NCBI GenBank assembly: GCA_900768785.1
Contig: CAAGEG010000166.1
Coordinates: 1 to 15,855, forward strand
Length of the DNA: 15,855 nt
From: an uncultured Prevotella sp.
Lineage (GTDB): Bacteria > Bacteroidota > Bacteroidia > Bacteroidales > Bacteroidaceae
Direction of reading: 5' to 3'
Position numbers and translations under genes: made by a program. The notes under the pieces are model-generated. The model searched no databases and was not told where the DNA came from. It saw only the letters and a list, made by a program, of their open reading frames with translations. Shown piece by piece: positions 7,476-14,239 of the stretch. Within the stretch, counting starts at the first letter, position 1, and each line of letters starts with the position of its first letter.

Positions 7476-8324
7476 TCAACATGCTTTAAAACTCATATCA
7501 AGTCCTTTTACCGAGTGTGTTAAGGCACCTACTGATATATAGTCAACCCCGCACTCTGCATATTGGCGTATGGTATCGAATGTCAAACCACCGCTTGACT
7601 CTGTTTCAAATCTGCCGTTTATCATCTCTACTGCCTTGCGAGTATTTTCAACAGAGAAATTATCCAACATTATACGGTCAACACCACCACATTCAAGAAC
7701 TTGTTGTAACTCTTCAAAGTTGCGAACTTCAATCTCTATTTTAAGGTCAAGAGACTTCTCTTTCAAATATTGATGACAACGTTCTATAGCATTTTTAATA
7801 CCTCCGGCAAAGTCTACATGATTATCTTTAAGAAGTATCATGTCAAAGAGTCCTATACGATGATTAACGCCTCCGCCAATCTTTACAGCTTGTTTTTCAA
7901 GCATTCTCATTCCGGGTGTCGTTTTTCTTGTATCAAGTATGTGTGTATGTGTGCCTTCAAGACGTTTGACATATTTATTAGTCATTGTGGCGATACCACT
8001 CATGCGCTGCATAATATTTAGCATCAAGCGTTCTGTTTGCAGCAAAGAGCGAACTTTACCCGTCACAATCATAGCAACATCACCTTTCTTAACAGGTGTT
8101 CCATCTTGTATTAGGACTTCAACTTTTAAAGTGTTGTCAAAGCGTGAGAAAACCTTTTTTGCTACTTCTACACCTGCCAGAATGCCGTCTTCTTTTATAA
8201 GCAAACGAGATTTGCCTTCAGCATCTTCAGGTATGCAACATAAAGTTGTATGGTCGCCGTCGCCTATATCTTCGGCAAAAGACAAATCAATTAGTCTGTC
8301 TTCAAGTTCGTCTACCGAGTACAT
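7476..8324 (-). CDS. nadC: Nicotinate-nucleotide pyrophosphorylase (quinolinate phosphoribosyltransferase)
   Basis: A 282-residue cytoplasmic enzyme that converts quinolinate and PRPP to nicotinate mononucleotide, CO2 and pyrophosphate in de novo NAD synthesis. All family landmarks are present: FAEDIGDGDHTT (16-27), TERLMLN and RMSGIAT (about 97-113), DTRKTTPG (131-138), the KIGGGVNHRIGLFDMILLKDNH stretch after it, EIEVRNFEEL, DRIMLDN, SSGG and YISVGALTHS near the C-terminus. Length is normal. The start ATG 8324 lies 29 bases after the stop of the outer-membrane protein gene, so the two may be cotranscribed; a terminator follows at once. nadA and nadB are not adjacent here. Confidence 0.97.
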   Translation of the reverse strand: MYSVDELEDRLIDLSFAEDIGDGDHTTLCCIPEDAEGKSRLLIKEDGILAGVEVAKKVFSRFDNTLKVEVLIQDGTPVKKGDVAMIVTGKVRSLLQTERLMLNIMQRMSGIATMTNKYVKRLEGTHTHILDTRKTTPGMRMLEKQAVKIGGGVNHRIGLFDMILLKDNHVDFAGGIKNAIERCHQYLKEKSLDLKIEIEVRNFEELQQVLECGGVDRIMLDNFSVENTRKAVEMINGRFETESSGGLTFDTIRQYAECGVDYISVGALTHSVKGLDMSFKAC

Positions 8325-8353
8325 AAATCTGTTTATTGTATTTTATGTCGTTA

Positions 8354-8839
8354 TTACAAGTATATGCCAAGACCTATTCTTAAACCAATTTTTGAATAGT
8401 CTGAATGTCTCTTAAACGATTGATCGTAGTAAATAGCAGGTTCTATTGTTACTGTCTTGTTTAAGAAGAAAGCATAACCCATCTCAAGACCCGGCATCAA
8501 ATCGTTATAGTTATGATTAGCATGTATGAGTTTGGCATTTAGTCCTAAATAAAGACCATTTTGTATAACATAGAAACGACCGCCAACACCAACAGAAGCA
8601 TATCCTGCAACATCATCATTGCCTGAATGCATGAAGCTTGCTTGTGCAGTTACCATCCAATTGTCATAAATCAAATAACCGCCTTTAGCTTCAACGCCGA
8701 AATTAAGATCATCTGAACCACTATAACTAAGGTTTAGACCGGTAAGAGATGCACCTACATAATACTTACCTTGTTCAAACTGAGCATAACCGGCAACAGT
8801 CGCAGAAAGGACCAGAAGCAACATAATGACTTTTTTCAT
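8354..8839 (-). CDS. Small outer-membrane beta-barrel protein
   Basis: A 161-residue protein with a signal peptide (residues 1-19, cleaved at GYA|Q) and alternating hydrophobic and polar strands typical of eight-stranded barrels: YYVGASLTGLNLSYSG, NFGVEAKGGYLIYDNWMVTAQASF, YASVGVGGRFYVI, LYLGLNAKLIHA, GLEMGYAFFLNKTVTIEPAIYY and a final KIGLRIGLGIYL. This fits the OMP_b-brl class of Bacteroidetes proteins, whose functions are mostly unknown. It lies between cstA (gap 64 bases) and nadC (gap 29 bases) on the same strand. The gap before it holds no clear promoter box or terminator, so readthrough from cstA is plausible. Confidence 0.85.
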   Translation of the reverse strand: MKKVIMLLLVLSATVAGYAQFEQGKYYVGASLTGLNLSYSGSDDLNFGVEAKGGYLIYDNWMVTAQASFMHSGNDDVAGYASVGVGGRFYVIQNGLYLGLNAKLIHANHNYNDLMPGLEMGYAFFLNKTVTIEPAIYYDQSFKRHSDYSKIGLRIGLGIYL

Positions 8840-8903
8840 AAATTCTTTTCTTTTTTATTGTTAATAATTAATCTATATAATCAATGATTATAGCCATACT
8901 GAC

Positions 8904-10352
8904 TTAAATCTTTTCTTTAAGTTTTGATTCTTTTCTACTCCATAATCCAAAAAGGATTAAGGATAAAAGTGCAACACCTAATGCTACGACATAACCGACA
9001 AATGACGATAAAGCAAAAGCATTTTCAGATACGAGCAAAAAAGAGACACAAACTGAGGTCATGAATATTGCCGGAACAAGTGTTATTAGATAACATTTGT
9101 CTTTTTTGAAAAGATAAACAGTCAACATCCATAATGTAAATACGGAAAGCGTCTGATTTGCCCAACCGAAATAGCTCCAAATAACACTAAATCCATCTTT
9201 GTCTGATATATTAAACCACAACAATCCTAACGTTGCAGCAAAAAGAGGAATAGAAATATAAAGTCTCTTTAACTTTGTCTTTTGTTCCAATTTCACAAAA
9301 TCGGCAATAATCAATCGAGCACTTCTCAACGCAGTATCTCCACTTGTTATAGGTGCAGCCACAACGCCCATTAATGCAAGAAAGCCTCCGACTACTCCTA
9401 ACCAACCATTCGAAACAGCTGTAACCACTTCTGGAGCTTGCAAAGTGAGAGGTTCGCCTAACTCTTGTGCGGCATCACCATAGAAAAAGTACATTGAAAC
9501 GGTAGCCCATATCAAAGCTACACAACCTTCTGTAATCATTGCACCATAGAACAATGGGCGTCCTTGTTTCTCATTCTTTATACAACGTGCCATTAATGGA
9601 CTCTGGGTGGCGTGGAAACCGCTTATAGCTCCACACGCTATTGTAATGAATAAACATGGGAAGATTGTTCCGGCTTCCGGACTCATATTAGATACGCCAT
9701 CTGTAAACAATTCCGGCAGTTGTGGCCATTTGACAAACAGCACAATCATTAAAGCCAAAGCCATAAACAGCATAGAGAACGCAAATAAAGGATATATCTT
9801 ACCAATAATCTTATCAATAGGTAACATGGTAGCAATAAAATAATAAATAAATATAACTACACACCATATATATACCCAACTGAGAGAATCGCCACAAAGA
9901 CTGCCTAAAATAAGAGCCGGACTATAAACAAATACAGCTCCAACCATCATTAACAGGAAGACAGAAAACACGAGCATTACAACTTTTATCTTACCACCAA
10001 GATATTTACCTATTAGTTCCGGCAAACCGGTACCGCCATTTCGCATGGACAACATGCCACTAAGGTAATCGTGAACAGCACCTGCAAAGATACAACCTAA
10101 CACAATCCAAATATAAGCTGACGGACCGAATTTTGCTCCCAATATAGCTCCAAACACAGGACCGGTACCTGCAATATTGAGAAATTGTATCATAAATATC
10201 TTCCAACCGGGTAAAACTATAAAATCTACACCATCTGCACAACTTACAGCAGGCGTAACTCTGTCATCGGGCGAAAAAACACGTTCAACCAATTTACCAT
10301 AAACGACATACCCAACAACAAGAGCTAATAAACTAATTAAAAAAGTAATCAT
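8904..10352 (-). CDS. cstA: Carbon-starvation protein A, peptide/pyruvate transporter family
   Basis: A 482-residue, highly hydrophobic inner-membrane protein with about a dozen predicted helices. CstA-family signatures are clear: NIAGTGPVFGAILGAKFGPS (59-78), GAVHDYLSGMLSMRNGG (91-107), CGAISGFHATQSPLMAR in the middle, and ITSGDTALRSARL further on. It is the short form common in Bacteroidetes and Firmicutes; E. coli CstA is about 700 residues. E. coli members import peptides (CstA) or pyruvate (BtsT); the substrate here cannot be told from sequence. A well-formed promoter lies upstream (10413-10443). The C-terminal tail is charged (SRKESKLKEKI) and probably cytoplasmic. The nearby secreted dipeptidase makes peptide uptake a reasonable guess. 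Confidence 0.95.
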   Translation of the reverse strand: MITFLISLLALVVGYVVYGKLVERVFSPDDRVTPAVSCADGVDFIVLPGWKIFMIQFLNIAGTGPVFGAILGAKFGPSAYIWIVLGCIFAGAVHDYLSGMLSMRNGGTGLPELIGKYLGGKIKVVMLVFSVFLLMMVGAVFVYSPALILGSLCGDSLSWVYIWCVVIFIYYFIATMLPIDKIIGKIYPLFAFSMLFMALALMIVLFVKWPQLPELFTDGVSNMSPEAGTIFPCLFITIACGAISGFHATQSPLMARCIKNEKQGRPLFYGAMITEGCVALIWATVSMYFFYGDAAQELGEPLTLQAPEVVTAVSNGWLGVVGGFLALMGVVAAPITSGDTALRSARLIIADFVKLEQKTKLKRLYISIPLFAATLGLLWFNISDKDGFSVIWSYFGWANQTLSVFTLWMLTVYLFKKDKCYLITLVPAIFMTSVCVSFLLVSENAFALSSFVGYVVALGVALLSLILFGLWSRKESKLKEKI

Positions 10353-10412
10353 TTATAAACTATAATTTTTTCATTACAGACATGAAATAATACCCATGTG
10401 CTATTTGCAATG

Positions 10413-10443
10413 CAAAATTACAACAATTATTTTACTAACCAAA
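10413..10443 (-). promoter_or_regulatory. cstA promoter
   Basis: On the leftward strand TTTG (10443-10440) and TAATTTTG (10420-10413) are separated by 19 bases, matching the Bacteroides -33/-7 arrangement. The expected transcript start near 10405 gives a leader of about 50 bases to the ATG at 10352. Confidence 0.7.
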
Positions 10444-10480
10444 AGTTTGCTACACCTATCTTTGTCATAAACATATTATT

Positions 10481-10519
10481 TATAGTTTAAAAACTATATG
10501 TTTACGGTTGCTAAACATA
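10481..10519. repeat. Two adjoining palindromes between cstA and mnmE
   Basis: TATAGTTT-AA-AAACTATA (10481-10498) is a perfect 8-base inverted repeat, and TATGTTTA (10497-10504) pairs with TAAACATA (10512-10519). They overlap by two bases and sit upstream of both genes, as an operator could, but AT-rich DNA makes chance occurrence possible. Confidence 0.4.
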
Positions 10520-10598
10520 ATACTTAGAAGGCATAACTATGGTCTTTACGATTCAAAAACACCATATTTCATATTATAAGATTAAAGTTAACGTCTCG

Positions 10599-10633
10599 TT
10601 TGATAATTAAATCAATATTTAATACTACATTTG
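10599..10633 (+). promoter_or_regulatory. mnmE promoter
   Basis: TACATTTG (10626-10633) is a perfect -7 box 18 bases before the ATG at 10652; TTTG at 10599-10602 may be the -33 element, with a spacer (23) longer than the usual 19-21. The box overlaps the in-frame TTG at 10631 and so rules it out as a start. Confidence 0.6.
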
Positions 10634-10651
10634 CATAGAAATCCAAACATT

Positions 10652-12028
10652 ATGAACACAAATAACGAAAATACAATCTGTGCAATAGCAACTCCTGTAG
10701 GAGGAGCAATAGCCATAATACGTATATCGGGTAGTAATGCCATTAACATTACAGATGAAATATTTTACACTATATCAGGAAAGAAACTCATTGATGCCAA
10801 ACCAAACACTATTCACTATGGACATATAAAAGACAACGACACTACATTAGACGAAGTGTTGGTAAGCATATTTAAAGCACCACATTCATATACAGGTGAA
10901 GACTCGGTAGAGATAAGTTGTCACGGCTCAAAGTTTATATTAAAACAAACGCTGCAACTTCTTATAAAACAGGGATGTAGGCAGGCCTTACCCGGAGAGT
11001 TTACACAAAGAGCTTTCATTAATGGTAAATTAGATTTGAGTCAAGCAGAAGCAGTAGCTGATCTCATAGCTTCAACCAACAGCACAACACATAGTATAGC
11101 TATGGGACAACTGAGAGGAAACTTCTCAAACGACTTGGAAAAACTACGCGAACAACTACTCAAACTCACATCTCTACTTGAACTTGAACTTGATTTCTCT
11201 GACCATGAAGACTTGGAATTTGCAGATAGGACACAATTAATGGAACTCACAGAAACCATTGATACAAAAATTACACAACTCGCCAAATCTTTTGAAACAG
11301 GCAAAGCAATCAAAAACGGCATTCCGGTAGCTATTATCGGTAAGACGAATGTAGGAAAAAGCACACTACTAAACATTCTCGTAGGCGAAGATAAAGCAAT
11401 AGTAAGTGACATTCACGGCACAACAAGAGATATTATAGAAGATACAACAGATATTAACGGCATAACATTCAGGTTTATAGATACGGCTGGTATAAGAAAT
11501 ACAACTAATGTAATTGAAAAGATCGGCATTGAACTGACATATAAAAAAATATCCGAGTCAACTCTGATATTGTGGATTATTGACCAAATGCCAACAGACA
11601 ACGAGATAAATGAAATGTTAAAACAATGTGAAAATAAAAAACTGATTGTAGTAAATAACAAAATTGACATAAACAATATAACTAACCAGCTCAAAGAAAA
11701 AATCAAAAATACACCAATAATAGGCATAAGTGCACAAAACGACACAAATATTAATAAACTAAGAGATACTATTTGTGAAATAATGAACATACCGGAAATA
11801 AATGAAAACAACACTATTGTCACTTCAATAAGACACTTTGAAGCATTAACCGCTGCTCATGATGCAATAACAAGAGTTATTGAAGGTATGAAAAACCAAC
11901 TCCCAACAGATCTTCTTACCATTGATTTGCGCATATGCCTTCACAGCCTTGCAGAAATAACAGGAGGAGAAATCACCCCCGATGAAACACTCTCAAATAT
12001 ATTTAAGCACTTTTGTATTGGTAAGTAG
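10652..12028 (+). CDS. mnmE: tRNA-modification GTPase MnmE (TrmE/ThdF)
   Basis: A 458-residue GTPase that, with MnmG, modifies the wobble uridine (xm5U34) of certain tRNAs. N-terminal folate-binding domain: TICAIATPVGGAIAIIRISG (8-27), PGEFTQRAF and GKLDLSQAEAVADLI (114-139). G domain: P-loop GKTNVGKS (230-237), GTTRD, DTAGIR, NKID and a SAQN G5 motif. The C-terminus is the canonical FCIGK (454-458), with the conserved cysteine C455. The gene is full length. The start is ATG 10652; the frame runs up to TTG 10631, but that lies in the -7 box. The gene is AT-rich like the left part of the window, whereas DNA after its stop is not, which marks the integration junction of the downstream mobile element. 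Confidence 0.97.
   Translation: MNTNNENTICAIATPVGGAIAIIRISGSNAINITDEIFYTISGKKLIDAKPNTIHYGHIKDNDTTLDEVLVSIFKAPHSYTGEDSVEISCHGSKFILKQTLQLLIKQGCRQALPGEFTQRAFINGKLDLSQAEAVADLIASTNSTTHSIAMGQLRGNFSNDLEKLREQLLKLTSLLELELDFSDHEDLEFADRTQLMELTETIDTKITQLAKSFETGKAIKNGIPVAIIGKTNVGKSTLLNILVGEDKAIVSDIHGTTRDIIEDTTDINGITFRFIDTAGIRNTTNVIEKIGIELTYKKISESTLILWIIDQMPTDNEINEMLKQCENKKLIVVNNKIDINNITNQLKEKIKNTPIIGISAQNDTNINKLRDTICEIMNIPEINENNTIVTSIRHFEALTAAHDAITRVIEGMKNQLPTDLLTIDLRICLHSLAEITGGEITPDETLSNIFKHFCIGK
12011..12028 (+). other. Probable attachment site (attL) at the mnmE 3' end
   Basis: TTTTGTATTGGTAAGTAG encodes the last residues FCIGK and the stop of mnmE. Composition and gene content change right after it, and a tyrosine recombinase gene starts 323 bases downstream. 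The core is inferred: the second copy expected at the far end of the element lies outside the window, so the exact limits are unknown. Confidence 0.55.
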
Positions 12029-12152
12029 ATTCTGCGTGGGAAAGTGATTTTTTGCAAAGAAAAGCATACTATCTGCAAGTATAGCTCATATTGTTGGAAT
12101 AACCTCGAAAAACAGGAGAAATGACGCTAAATGTCTTAACATCAATGTCGTT

Positions 12153-12293
12153 ACGGTGACAAACGATGACAAGGAGAAAAAGCGTAAAACGCAAAGAAAA
12201 GCGGAATATAGAAAGAGAACGGTTTTCAAATCGTTACCCGAGAAAAGGTAATATTTAACAGAGGAAGGATGCTTTTGCACCGTTTGTCACCGT
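12153..12293. repeat. 13-base inverted repeats flanking the integrase leader
   Basis: ACGGTGACAAACG (12153-12165) and CGTTTGTCACCGT (12281-12293) are exact reverse complements 115 bases apart. A partial direct copy, GATGACAAGG, follows the first at 12165. These could be integrase or excision-factor binding sites. Confidence 0.6.
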
Positions 12294-12324
12294 TTTGCGT
12301 ATCAAGGTATAACTCGTTGATATT

Positions 12325-12332
12325 TAACTTTG
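12325..12332 (+). promoter_or_regulatory. Integrase -7 box
   Basis: TAACTTTG matches TAnnTTTG, 18 bases before ATG 12351. It covers the TTG at 12330 that opens the reading frame, so translation must start at 12351. A -33 element is not clear. Confidence 0.55.
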
Positions 12333-12350
12333 CAAACAAAAAAAACGAGT

Positions 12351-13574
12351 ATGGCAAGAAGTACGTTCAAAGTGCTGTTCTACGTGAACGGCAGCAAGGA
12401 GAAAAACGGTATTGTCCCCATCATGGGACGAGTGACAATCAACGGTTCGGTAGCGCAGTTCAGCTGCAAGCGGACTATCCCGAAAGCCCTTTGGGATGCG
12501 AAAGGCAACCGAGCCAAAGGCAAGAGTGCCGAAGCAAGGGACATCAACCTCGCTTTGGATAACATCAAGGCGCAAATCATCAAGCATTACCAACGTATTT
12601 CAGACCGTGGGGCATACGTCACGGCAGAAATGGTACGCAATGCCTATCAAGGCATAGGCAACGAGTACGAGACACTGCTCGGAGCGTTTGACAAGGACAA
12701 CGCCACTTTCCAAAAGCGTGTGGGTACAGACCGAGTCAAGGGGACTTATTTGGCAAGGGTTCGGGCAAGAAACCATGTGGCAGCGTTCATCAAGGCGAAC
12801 TACAAGCGCAGCGACCTGTCCATGCTTGAACTTTCCCCCGACTTCATCAAGGAGTTTGCCGTGTTCCTCTCCACCGACAGGGGATTGCAGAACGGCAGCA
12901 TTTGGACTAACTGCATGTGGCTGAAAGGTGTGGTGATGCGTGCGCACTTCAACGGTCTTATCCCGAGAAATCCGTTTGCGCAGTTCCATATCAGCCCCAA
13001 CATCAAGGAACGGGAGTATCTGACGGAAGATGAGTTGAAAACGCTGATGACACACGAGTTTGCGGACAGCAAGCTGTCCTATATCCGTGACATCTTCGTG
13101 TTCGCCAGCTTCACGGCACTCTCATTCGTGGATATAAAGGAACTGACCACCGATGACATCGTGGAGGTGAACGGTGAGAAGTGGATAATATCCAAACGGC
13201 ACAAGACAAAAATTCCGTTCCAAGTGAAACTGCTTGACATCCCTTTGCAGATTATCAAGCGTTACGAACCGTTCCAAACGGACAAATCGGTATTTCCCAA
13301 TCTTAATTATTGGTCTATCTGCAAACCACTGAAAAAAATGATAAAAGAGTGCGGAATCACGAAAGCGATTTCGTTCCATTGCTCAAGACATGGGTTTGCC
13401 ACCCTTGCCCTTAGTAAAGGCATGCCGATTGAAAGTGTCAGCCGTGTATTGGGGCATACGAACATAGTAACGACCCAACTCTATGCGAAAATAACCACGC
13501 AGAAGATAGACCACGACCTGACCATGTTCGGGGATAAGCTGAGCCAATCATTCGGAAACACCCAAATGGCATAG
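12351..13574 (+). CDS. Tyrosine recombinase (integrase), IntDOT-like catalytic site
   Basis: A 407-residue integrase. Order: N-terminal arm-binding domain of the Bacteroidetes type (about 5-95), SAM-like core-binding domain (about 115-215), catalytic domain (about 222-395). Catalytic residues: Lys at 285 or 287 in SKRHKTKIPF, H343 and R346 in FHCSRHGFAT, H369 in LGHTN, and the nucleophile Y378 in TTQLYAK. The position of the first conserved arginine (TGLRxxD) reads TALSFVD, so S258 replaces Arg I, as known for IntDOT of CTnDOT. The gene adjoins the mnmE 3' end and so most likely mediates insertion there. It is separated from the next gene by three bases. The start is fixed at ATG 12351 by the -7 box just upstream. 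Confidence 0.93.
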   Translation: MARSTFKVLFYVNGSKEKNGIVPIMGRVTINGSVAQFSCKRTIPKALWDAKGNRAKGKSAEARDINLALDNIKAQIIKHYQRISDRGAYVTAEMVRNAYQGIGNEYETLLGAFDKDNATFQKRVGTDRVKGTYLARVRARNHVAAFIKANYKRSDLSMLELSPDFIKEFAVFLSTDRGLQNGSIWTNCMWLKGVVMRAHFNGLIPRNPFAQFHISPNIKEREYLTEDELKTLMTHEFADSKLSYIRDIFVFASFTALSFVDIKELTTDDIVEVNGEKWIISKRHKTKIPFQVKLLDIPLQIIKRYEPFQTDKSVFPNLNYWSICKPLKKMIKECGITKAISFHCSRHGFATLALSKGMPIESVSRVLGHTNIVTTQLYAKITTQKIDHDLTMFGDKLSQSFGNTQMA

Positions 13575-13577
13575 GAT

Positions 13578-13961
13578 ATGGAAAGGAACATCATCAGCAT
13601 AAGCGAGTACGGCAAAATAGTCCTGCTGACCGATATACAAACAACCGCCATGAGCGAGTGGGAACTTTGCGAGTTGTTCAATGTAACCGCCCCGACCGTC
13701 AAGGCTGGGATAAAGACACTCTGCAAGTGCGGAGTTCTGAACGAGTACGAGATAAAGCACACCATCCGTTTGTCCGACAAGTGCAGTATGGAGGTTTACA
13801 GCCTCGAAACGATTGTCGCCCTTGCGTTCCGTATTGGTACATACGGGGCGAAGCAGGTGCGCAATGCCGTTCTTGAAAGACTGTACTTGCGAAAAGAGAA
13901 AACAAGCGTCTTCTTTTCGCTGAACACCAACGGCATAGTAAAAGCCAAATACTTCTCATAG
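13578..13961 (+). CDS. RhuM-like helix-turn-helix protein of the element
   Basis: A 127-residue protein three bases after the integrase stop, hence probably cotranscribed. An N-terminal helix-turn-helix-like stretch (about 28-50: ELCELFNVTAPTVKAGIKTL) is followed by MEVYSLETIVALAFRIGTYG (71-90) and AKQVRNAVLERLY, which resemble the segment YxLxxIIxVGYRVNSxxGxQFRxWA of virulence RhuM-family proteins. Only that N-terminal half of a RhuM protein is present, and the C-terminal tail (KTSVFFSLNTNGIVKAKYFS) is short. Its place next to int suits a regulator or recombination directionality factor, but that is inference. Codon use is GC-rich like the integrase. Confidence 0.65.
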   Translation: MERNIISISEYGKIVLLTDIQTTAMSEWELCELFNVTAPTVKAGIKTLCKCGVLNEYEIKHTIRLSDKCSMEVYSLETIVALAFRIGTYGAKQVRNAVLERLYLRKEKTSVFFSLNTNGIVKAKYFS

Positions 13962-14012
13962 CTGAATGACTGACGTAATTCACTCGGTAAGTCAATAATT
14001 CAATAAGTCAGT

Positions 14013-14028
14013 ACGACAGAACGACAGA
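14013..14028. repeat. Tandem ACGACAGA pair
   Basis: Two exact copies of ACGACAGA back to back (14013-14020, 14021-14028), just before the terminator and after a TAAGTCAATA/TAAGTCAGTA pair. A minor repeat of unknown role. Confidence 0.5.
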
Positions 14029-14042
14029 CGCTCTGATTTTTT

Positions 14043-14087
14043 CTCCCGAAAAGCGTAATCCACCAATTCGTTTTTCGGGAGTTTTTT
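14043..14087 (+). terminator. Terminator after the integrase/HTH genes
   Basis: CTCCCGAAAA (14043-14052) and TTTTCGGGAG (14072-14081) form a perfect 10-base-pair stem followed at once by TTTTTT (14082-14087). A classical rho-independent terminator for the rightward transcript. Confidence 0.9.
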
Positions 14088-14196
14088 CGTTTGTCCTGCC
14101 TGACTTCCGCTCCAAACCGTTGAAAGTTTTTGTTTCGAGGGGCTTTTTTCTCCATTCTGCTATATTTTGCGTAACAACTTATCCGATAAATGCTTA

Positions 14197-14204
14197 TACT
14201 TTTG
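14197..14204 (+). promoter_or_regulatory. -7 box of the helicase gene
   Basis: TACTTTTG matches TAnnTTTG and lies 36 bases before ATG 14240. The upstream -33 element is not clear. Confidence 0.5.
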
Positions 14205-14239
14205 TAGCTGGTATTTTTCAAACTTAAAACCATTTGATT

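Larger units (their letters stand above)
10353..10651. other. Divergent promoter region between cstA and mnmE
   Basis: AT-rich spacer of about 300 bases carrying the cstA promoter, the mnmE promoter, an extra rightward TATCTTTG (10457-10464) of unknown use, and two adjoining palindromes at 10481-10519. I see no gene in it. Confidence 0.6.
12029..12350. other. Putative attP-side region in front of the integrase
   Basis: No convincing gene. It contains a 13-base inverted repeat (12153-12165 and 12281-12293), a short GCG-TAAAA-CGC palindrome and the integrase promoter box. Its position between the attachment site and the integrase fits an integrase arm-binding region. Confidence 0.45.
13962..14239. 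other. Spacer between HTH gene and helicase gene
   Basis: About 280 bases with no gene I support. It begins with short repeats (AATAAGTCA-like words and a tandem ACGACAGA at 14013-14028), then a terminator (14043-14087) and the promoter box of the next gene (14197-14204). The transcript of int and the HTH gene therefore ends here and the replication genes start a new one. Confidence 0.6.

Noticed and set aside
10631..10651. TTG at 10631 as the start of mnmE
   Set aside because: The TTG is the last part of a perfect TACATTTG promoter box, and homologues start close to the conserved TICAIATP segment, so ATG 10652 is used.
11041..11823. Leftward open frames antisense to mnmE
   Set aside because: They are complements of the AT-rich mnmE coding sequence, rich in Ser/Ile/Phe, with no start signals or family features.
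12166..12258. A 30-codon, very basic open frame (starts MTRRKSVKRKEKRN) before the integrase
   Set aside because: Too short and composed largely of AAA/AGA codons in a purine-rich region; no promoter box directly before it and it abuts the inverted repeat. More likely noncoding attachment-region DNA.
12086..12280. Leftward open frame of 64 codons between mnmE and the integrase
   Set aside because: Hydrophobic residues arise from the complement of an A-rich stretch; no family resemblance, and it runs through the putative integrase arm sites.
13984..13995. CGGTAAGTCAAT as a second attachment-site copy
   Set aside because: Only the seven bases GGTAAGT match the mnmE end, which is not enough, and it lies inside the element between its genes.
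13969..14028. Short AGTCA and ACGACAGA words as a CRISPR-like or iteron array
   Set aside because: Units are very short, irregularly spaced and only two copies each; no spacer-repeat structure.
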